Source of the DNA: Akkermansiaceae bacterium
GTDB lineage: Bacteria > Verrucomicrobiota > Verrucomicrobiia > Verrucomicrobiales > Akkermansiaceae
Assembly: GCA_903909905.1 (NCBI GenBank)
Contig: CAIVXP010000284.1
Location: 1 to 10,754, forward strand
Length of the DNA: 10,754 bases
Reading direction: 5' to 3'
Positions 7,248 to 10,754 of this stretch are shown here, piece by piece. The first letter of the stretch is position 1, and every line of letters starts with the position of its first letter. The translations under genes were made by a program, and so were the position numbers. The notes below the pieces were generated by a model. It made no database searches. It worked only from the letters and a program-made list of their open reading frames with translations, and was not told the DNA's origin.

Positions 7248-7261
7248 GGGGAAGTAACCCC
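7248..7261 (+). repeat. Short G4/C4 inverted repeat ahead of the ferredoxin start
   Basis: GGGG (7248-7251) and CCCC (7258-7261) flank a 6-base loop AAGTAA, ending 10 bases before the ATG at 7272. The left arm is part of AAGGGGAAG, the only purine-rich Shine-Dalgarno-like run upstream of this gene, although at about 20 nt it is too far from the ATG to act normally in an unfolded leader. Folding of the hairpin would bring the run closer. This is a structural observation; a functional role is speculative. Confidence 0.3.
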
Positions 7262-7271
7262 ATCTAACTCC

Positions 7272-7508
7272 ATGGCAGACCGAGAAGACAAGAACGCGGA
7301 AAACATCAACGGCAAATTCTATGTCGACAGCCAGTGCATCGACTGCGACCTCTGCCGTGAGACCGCACCGGCCAATTTCACTCGCGCTGATGACGAGGGC
7401 TACTCGTTCGTGTTCAAGCAGCCCGAGAATGATGAGGAAGTCGCCCAATGCCGCGAGGCCATGGAAGGCTGCCCGGTCGAGGCAATCGGTGACGACGGCG
7501 AGGAATAA
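7272..7508 (+). CDS. Small ferredoxin, probably one [4Fe-4S] cluster
   Basis: A 78-residue acidic protein. CIDCDLC (Cys22, Cys25, Cys28) followed by ETAP, with Cys67-Pro68 in EGCPVEAIG, gives the four ligands of a single [4Fe-4S] cluster, as in Bacillus-type monocluster ferredoxins; the second cluster motif of bacterial 2[4Fe-4S] ferredoxins is absent. Cys60 is an extra cysteine seven residues before the fourth ligand. It should be a cytoplasmic one-electron carrier; the redox partner is not evident from the window. ATG 7272 (MADRED) is chosen because close relatives I recall begin this way; the frame is open upstream to an ATG at 7191, which would add 27 residues without ferredoxin similarity. 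It is the first gene of a tight plus-strand cluster, 12 bp ahead of dciA. Confidence 0.88.
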   Translation: MADREDKNAENINGKFYVDSQCIDCDLCRETAPANFTRADDEGYSFVFKQPENDEEVAQCREAMEGCPVEAIGDDGEE

Positions 7509-7520
7509 GATCCACTCGCC

Positions 7521-7892
7521 ATGAAGCCCAAAGACCCATCCAGCGGAATCCGAAAGGAAATTCTGCGGGAGTGGAGGGGCTGCGACGAAGTGACCGATCT
7601 CAATGCCGGCGTATCAGCTGCCGAAAAATGGATCCGCAATGTCCTCAAATCGATTGGCGCCGGCGATGGGCTCGATGAAGAGTTGGTACGCTCGACATGG
7701 AAGGAGCTGGCCGGTGATTTCATCGCAAGCCACACCGAACCTGTTTCCGTGCGCAATGGCCACCTGGTGCTGCGTGTCACCCAACCTGCGATGCGTTTCC
7801 ATCTCGAACAAATGAAGCCGATGCTGCTCACCCGCATCCGCGAACAACTTGGCGAACAACGCATCAAATCGGTCAAGTTCACCCTCGGCTAA
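7521..7892 (+). CDS. dciA: DciA-like protein (DUF721), putative replicative helicase loader
   Basis: A 123-residue protein of the DUF721/DciA family. The recognisable core is the short beta/alpha KH-like domain in the second half: STWKELAGDFIASHTEPVSV (about 58-77), then GHLVLRVTQPAMRFHLEQMKPMLLTRI (about 80-106) and IKSVKFTLG at the end. The W-x-x-(L/V)-(A/V)-G and HT.P...(R/K).G.L.(L/V) pattern defines the family. DciA is the widespread, probably ancestral, bacterial protein that helps load DnaB on DNA where DnaC or DnaI is absent. The N-terminal third (about 1-50) is less conserved. Here dnaB is about 6 kb away on the opposite strand. The gene starts at ATG 7521, 12 bp after the ferredoxin stop, and ends 13 bp before the HAD-Nudix gene. 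Shine-Dalgarno signal is weak at best. Confidence 0.85.
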   Translation: MKPKDPSSGIRKEILREWRGCDEVTDLNAGVSAAEKWIRNVLKSIGAGDGLDEELVRSTWKELAGDFIASHTEPVSVRNGHLVLRVTQPAMRFHLEQMKPMLLTRIREQLGEQRIKSVKFTLG

Positions 7893-7905
7893 AAAAACCA
7901 CACCC

Positions 7906-8955
7906 ATGTTTCGCAACCTCATCTTCGATTGGTCCGGCACACTCGTCGACGACCTCGGCCCAGTGATCGAGGCCACCAACGCGGTCTTTGAGCACTACAA
8001 ATTGCCACCGTTCGATCGCGACAATTTCCGCCGCCAGTTCCGCCTTCCCTACTCGGAATTTTACGCGGAGTTCCTGCCCGACATTTCACTCGATGAGCTC
8101 GAGATACACTTCCGCCCAGCATTCAGCTCGGCAAAGACACCGGTCACGGTGCTACCTCACGCCCGCGAAAAACTCGAGTGGTGCACCCAACACGGCATCC
8201 GTGCCTTTGTGCTGACCTCGATGGATACCCAAGCTTTCGAGCGACAAATGGACGAATTCAAGCTCCGACAGCATTTCGAAGCAACCTACTCGGGCGTCGT
8301 CGACAAGCGCGACGTGATCCATGAAATCATCAAAGAGCATCGCCTCAAACCGCAAGAGACCGCCTTTGTCGGAGACATGACCCACGATGTGGAAACCGCG
8401 CGCCATGGCGGGCTTTCCTCAATTGCCGTGCTGACGGGATACCAACACCCGGAAGTGCTCGCTGCCGTGCGTCCCGACCTCACGGTGCCCGACCTCGAGG
8501 TGCTGCGCAATCTCATGCACCGGCAGGTCGCCGCACGCCCGATCACCACCGTCGGCGCGTTGATCCACGACGGCGCAGGCTGTGTCCTCATGATCCGCAC
8601 CCACAAGTGGTCTGGCCTCTGGGGCATCCCCGGCGGCAAAATCAAACGCGGCGAATCATCGCTCGATGCCCTCACGCGCGAAGTTCTCGAGGAAACCAAC
8701 CTTCAAATTGCCGAAATCGAATTTGTGCTAAACCAGGACTGCATTGCATCGCCCGAATTCATGCATCCGGAGCACTTCATCCTGCTCAACTATGTCGCCC
8801 GTGCCCTGGACACAGACGTGAAGCTCAATGACGAAGCTGAGGAATTCGTGTGGCTCACACCCGCCGAAGCCCTCAAGCTGCCGCTCAATACCCCGACCCG
8901 CGTGTTGCTCGAGGAGGCGCTCGCCCGCAAGCTCATCCCCCACGCCCATGTCTGA
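7906..8955 (+). CDS. HAD-family hydrolase fused to a Nudix hydrolase
   Basis: A 349-residue two-domain fusion. Residues 1 to about 205 form a HAD hydrolase with a helical cap (about 15-80): motif I DWSGTLVDD (8-16, nucleophile Asp8), motif II VLTSM (102-106), motif III Lys134 in VVDKRDV and motif IV GDMTHDVETARHGG (156-169, Asp157 and Asp161). Ser10 stands where the usual acid/base Asp would be (DxDGT), as Ala does in phosphonoacetaldehyde hydrolase. Residues about 212-340 form a Nudix domain: GLWGIPGGK, then the Nudix box from Gly244 through Glu250 to REVLEETNL (258-266), complete except for Asn265 in place of Gly. ATG 7906 gives MFRNLIFDWSGT, the normal HAD start; the frame extends upstream only over dciA. 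Its stop overlaps folB by 8 nt. Substrate unknown; a role in making dihydroneopterin for FolB is an inference from context. Confidence 0.9.
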   Translation: MFRNLIFDWSGTLVDDLGPVIEATNAVFEHYKLPPFDRDNFRRQFRLPYSEFYAEFLPDISLDELEIHFRPAFSSAKTPVTVLPHAREKLEWCTQHGIRAFVLTSMDTQAFERQMDEFKLRQHFEATYSGVVDKRDVIHEIIKEHRLKPQETAFVGDMTHDVETARHGGLSSIAVLTGYQHPEVLAAVRPDLTVPDLEVLRNLMHRQVAARPITTVGALIHDGAGCVLMIRTHKWSGLWGIPGGKIKRGESSLDALTREVLEETNLQIAEIEFVLNQDCIASPEFMHPEHFILLNYVARALDTDVKLNDEAEEFVWLTPAEALKLPLNTPTRVLLEEALARKLIPHAHV

Positions 8956-9298
8956 CGAAATCGAAATTCGGCGACTCAAGGTCCATACCCACATCGGCGT
9001 GCCTGATGACGAACGCTCATCACCGCAGGTCCTGCTCGTCACCGCTCGACTGACCCCAAACCAAGGCTTTGATGGTCTTGCCGATGAGATCACGCACACG
9101 GTGGATTACCACGCAGTCGCCATCCAAATTCAGGAACTCGCCGCCGCACGCCCACGCAAACTGATCGAAACACTCGCCACCGAACTCTGCGATTTTCTGC
9201 TGAGCAACCACCCGCTCGCAAAGGTGGCGATCAGCATCGAGAAACACATTCTGCCCGATACCGAATGCGTCGCCGTGCACATCGAGCGCAGCCGCTGA
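8948..9298 (+). CDS. folB: Dihydroneopterin aldolase
   Basis: A 116-residue protein of the usual FolB length. It converts 7,8-dihydroneopterin to 6-hydroxymethyl-dihydropterin plus glycolaldehyde in the folate pathway, probably as a homo-octamer in the cytoplasm. Residues that match the Staphylococcus aureus enzyme by position are Glu22 in HIGVPDDER, Tyr54 in TVDYHAV, Glu74 in LIETLA and Lys99 in IEKHILPDT (Lys100 there). IRRLKVHTHIGV at the N-terminus is the family's first strand. ATG 8948 (MSDEIEIRRL) is chosen for length and similarity; it overlaps the end of the HAD-Nudix gene by 8 nt, which suggests translational coupling. No folP, folK or folE is in the window. The gene ends 6 bp from the convergent tlyA stop. 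Confidence 0.92.
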   Translation: MSDEIEIRRLKVHTHIGVPDDERSSPQVLLVTARLTPNQGFDGLADEITHTVDYHAVAIQIQELAAARPRKLIETLATELCDFLLSNHPLAKVAISIEKHILPDTECVAVHIERSR

Positions 9299-9304
9299 TC
9301 GTCT

Positions 9305-10045
9305 TCACGAAACTTCGCCACCGATCCACGCGAGGAATTCCTGATTGCCATCCGTTCCCGTGATCGACGAGGCAATCACTCCGCGCCACTCGCGTCGGCA
9401 TTCCTCCACGACAAAGCGACGGATCTTTTCCACCGCGCGCTCATGCAAGGCCGGATCGCGCACGATGCCCCCCTTCGAAATATCCTCGCGGTCGAGCTCG
9501 AACTGCGGCTTGATCAAACAAACAACACTGCCCTTATCATCGAGCACCGAAAAGACAGCCGGCAAAACTTTGGTAAGCGAAATGAAAGATAGATCCATCA
9601 CCGCAAGCCGAACTTTTTCATCGAGATCCTCCGGCACCATGTGACGAGCATTGAATTGCTCTTTCACCACCACCCTCGGGTCATTGCGAAGTTTCCATAC
9701 GAGTTGATTGGTGCCGACATCGACCGCGTGAACCTTTGCCGCGCCACGCTGCAAAAGGCAGTCGGTGAAACCACCGGTCGATGCACCCACATCGATGCAG
9801 ACCCACCCGGTAGGATCAATACCGAAGGCCTCCAGCGCCCCCTCGAGCTTGATCCCACCCCGCCCTACAAATTTCGGCTTTTCCCTGACCTCGAGCGCCG
9901 AGTCATCCGCCAATTTCTGCCCCGGCTTGTCGATCACCCGATCACCGATGCGTACCTCGCCGGCAAGGATCAGGCGCTTGGCCTGTTCCCTCGATTCACA
10001 CAGCCCCTTCTCGACCAGAAGGACATCCACTCGCTCAAGTTTCAT
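9305..10045 (-). CDS. tlyA: TlyA-family rRNA 2'-O-methyltransferase (S4 plus FtsJ domains)
   Basis: A 246-residue protein with an N-terminal S4 RNA-binding domain (about 1-60; VDVLLVEKGLCESREQAKRL) joined to an FtsJ/RrmJ-like methyltransferase domain. The S-adenosylmethionine site is VCIDVGASTGGFTDCLL (82-98). The catalytic tetrad of mycobacterial TlyA (Lys69, Asp154, Lys182, Glu238) appears at matching spacing as Lys66, Asp151 (MDLSFISL), Lys179 (IKPQFE) and Glu236 (GNQEFLAW). TlyA proteins 2'-O-methylate cytidines in 23S, and in some species 16S, rRNA and influence capreomycin susceptibility; the old label 'hemolysin A' is still common. ATG 10045 has GCGGAGAG ending 5 nt upstream, the best ribosome binding site in the window; the longer reading from 10087 lacks one. 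Which rRNA position this protein modifies cannot be told. Confidence 0.95.
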   Translation of the reverse strand: MKLERVDVLLVEKGLCESREQAKRLILAGEVRIGDRVIDKPGQKLADDSALEVREKPKFVGRGGIKLEGALEAFGIDPTGWVCIDVGASTGGFTDCLLQRGAAKVHAVDVGTNQLVWKLRNDPRVVVKEQFNARHMVPEDLDEKVRLAVMDLSFISLTKVLPAVFSVLDDKGSVVCLIKPQFELDREDISKGGIVRDPALHERAVEKIRRFVVEECRREWRGVIASSITGTDGNQEFLAWIGGEVS

Positions 10046-10053
10046 CAGATCTC
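10046..10053 (-). promoter_or_regulatory. Shine-Dalgarno site deciding the tlyA start
   Basis: On the minus strand the bases just before the tlyA ATG read GGAGAGATCTG, which places the GGAGAG core five bases from the start codon at 10045. It supports that ATG over the more upstream in-frame possibility at 10087. Clear sites of this kind are rare in this window. Confidence 0.6.
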
Positions 10054-10117
10054 TCCGCCAGCATATTTGCCCCAGCCCAATGCGCAAGCCGCGGCGCTAA
10101 ATCCATTCACACCCGCC

Positions 10118-10145
10118 TTGCCAGCCACCCGCCATGGCGTATCCT
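10118..10145 (+). promoter_or_regulatory. Candidate rodA promoter with a very short leader
   Basis: TTGCCA at 10118-10123 (5 of 6) is followed after 16 bases by TATCCT at 10140-10145 (4 of 6) in the 113-bp region between divergent tlyA and rodA. Transcription would start near 10152, giving a leader of only about 7 bases before the rodA ATG at 10159. No Shine-Dalgarno sequence precedes that ATG, which fits a near-leaderless message but does not prove it. Confidence 0.3.
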
Positions 10146-10158
10146 ACTGACCTCGCCC

Positions 10159-10754
10159 ATGACACCCTTTCTGAAAAAAATCCTCGGCATGAACTGGGTG
10201 ATAATCTTGGTGATGTACGCCCTTCTGGCCTTTGGTGTGCTCATGATCGAAAGCGCTGCGAGACATCTCGCGATCGGCGATGAAGCCCTCAAGGAATTTG
10301 GCGGTGCCGGACCATGGTACGCAGCGATGCAACAACGCTGGATCATCATCGGCAGCGTGATCTACTTCGCAACCGCACTCATCGACTATCGCTGGATCCG
10401 GTGGCTTGGCATCCCATTCTACCTTGTTGGCTTGGTATTAATGATCCTCGCCATGCAACAGGACGATTCGGTTCACCGCCTCTCGCTCTTTGGCCTCAGC
10501 TTCCAACCGGCACAGCTCGGCATCACCTCCGGCACCATCCTCATCGCTTGGCTTTCGCAAGACTTGCCCAAACTTCACCCATGGTTTGCTTCACCCGTCG
10601 CACGCATTTCGCTCATCGCGGGAGTTGCCGCCGTGCCATTCCTGATGGTGATGAAAATGGGTGACATGGGTTCGGCCTTGGTTTGGATCCCCGTGGTGCT
10701 GGTTGCACTGCTCGTCAGCGGCATTCCGTTTCGATATCTCACATTCATGGGCCT
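10159..10754 (+). CDS. rodA: Rod shape-determining protein RodA, N-terminal part (partial)
   Basis: The frame is open from ATG 10159 to the right edge, giving 198 residues of a protein that continues outside. It is a SEDS-family (FtsW/RodA/SpoVE) membrane protein; RodA is the peptidoglycan glycosyltransferase that works with a class B PBP and MreB in side-wall growth. Hydrophobic segments occur at about 12-31, 60-76, 81-98, 117-132, 148-164 and 171-188. The start NWVIILVMYALLAFGVLMIESAA, then QQRWIIIGSVIYFATALIDYRWI, is RodA-like; FQPAQLGI (115-122) stands for the usual FQPSEL.K block. KMGDMGSAL (166-174) occupies the place of the familiar QPDLGTAL. The catalytic Asp region of the family lies further C-terminal and is not visible. 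FtsW is a less likely alternative. It diverges from tlyA and lacks a visible ribosome binding site. Confidence 0.87.
   Translation, partial: MTPFLKKILGMNWVIILVMYALLAFGVLMIESAARHLAIGDEALKEFGGAGPWYAAMQQRWIIIGSVIYFATALIDYRWIRWLGIPFYLVGLVLMILAMQQDDSVHRLSLFGLSFQPAQLGITSGTILIAWLSQDLPKLHPWFASPVARISLIAGVAAVPFLMVMKMGDMGSALVWIPVVLVALLVSGIPFRYLTFMG

Noticed and set aside
7191..7271. An upstream ATG (7191) for the ferredoxin
   Set aside because: The 27 extra residues lack ferredoxin similarity, and the codon overlaps the candidate promoter; the start at MADRED is preferred.
9641..10150. A 169-codon open frame on the + strand opposite tlyA
   Set aside because: Antisense to conserved TlyA motifs, with a Pro/His/Arg-rich translation lacking any domain; a shadow of the real gene.
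1..10754. CRISPR array, insertion sequence, prophage, toxin-antitoxin or defence system
   Set aside because: No spaced direct repeats, transposase, integrase, terminal repeats or defence-type domains were seen; every long stretch is covered by the genes listed.

Overview
The window reads as a chromosomal, mostly housekeeping stretch of a moderately GC-rich diderm bacterium. Verrucomicrobiota (Verrucomicrobiales/Akkermansiaceae-like) is my best guess. It rests on recollection of protein style: a HemQ-type coproheme decarboxylase in a cell with RodA, DciA with a DnaB helicase, a small single-cluster ferredoxin ending in a CPVEAI-type motif, and a RodA amino terminus typical of that phylum. No tRNA, rRNA, insertion sequence, phage gene or CRISPR array was found, and no gene-free stretch exceeds 300 bases.

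Layout. (1) 1-238: the 3' end of nadE (NAD+ synthetase), + strand. (2) dnaB on the minus strand, diverging from dtd (D-aminoacyl-tRNA deacylase) across about 125-140 bp. (3) A minus-strand block from 7132 down to 2311: a one-TM anchored protein of unknown function, hemQ, an ABC ATPase, an ABC-2 permease and a membrane-anchored TPR-like protein. Gaps are 10 bp, 48 bp, a 4-nt overlap and about 4 bp, so this is probably one transcription unit. (4) A plus-strand block from 7272 to 9298: ferredoxin, dciA (DUF721), a HAD-Nudix fusion and folB, with gaps of 12 and 13 bp and an 8-nt overlap. (5) tlyA on the minus strand, convergent with folB. (6) The 5' part of rodA on the plus strand, running off the end of the window.

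How the genes may work together. DnaB and DciA are a replicative helicase and the family known to load it. HAD-Nudix followed by overlapping folB suggests a testable folate step: a Nudix domain converting dihydroneopterin triphosphate to the monophosphate, a HAD domain removing the last phosphate, and FolB using the dihydroneopterin. HemQ would finish heme synthesis by the coproporphyrin route. The ATPase, permease and TPR-like protein look like one membrane module of unknown substrate.

The most interesting items are the HAD-Nudix/folB pairing (including a missing second Asp in HAD motif I), the unknown TM protein coupled to an unusually long HemQ, and the ABC/TPR module. I see no defence system or mobile system here. 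All calls come from reading motifs by eye; no database search was run.
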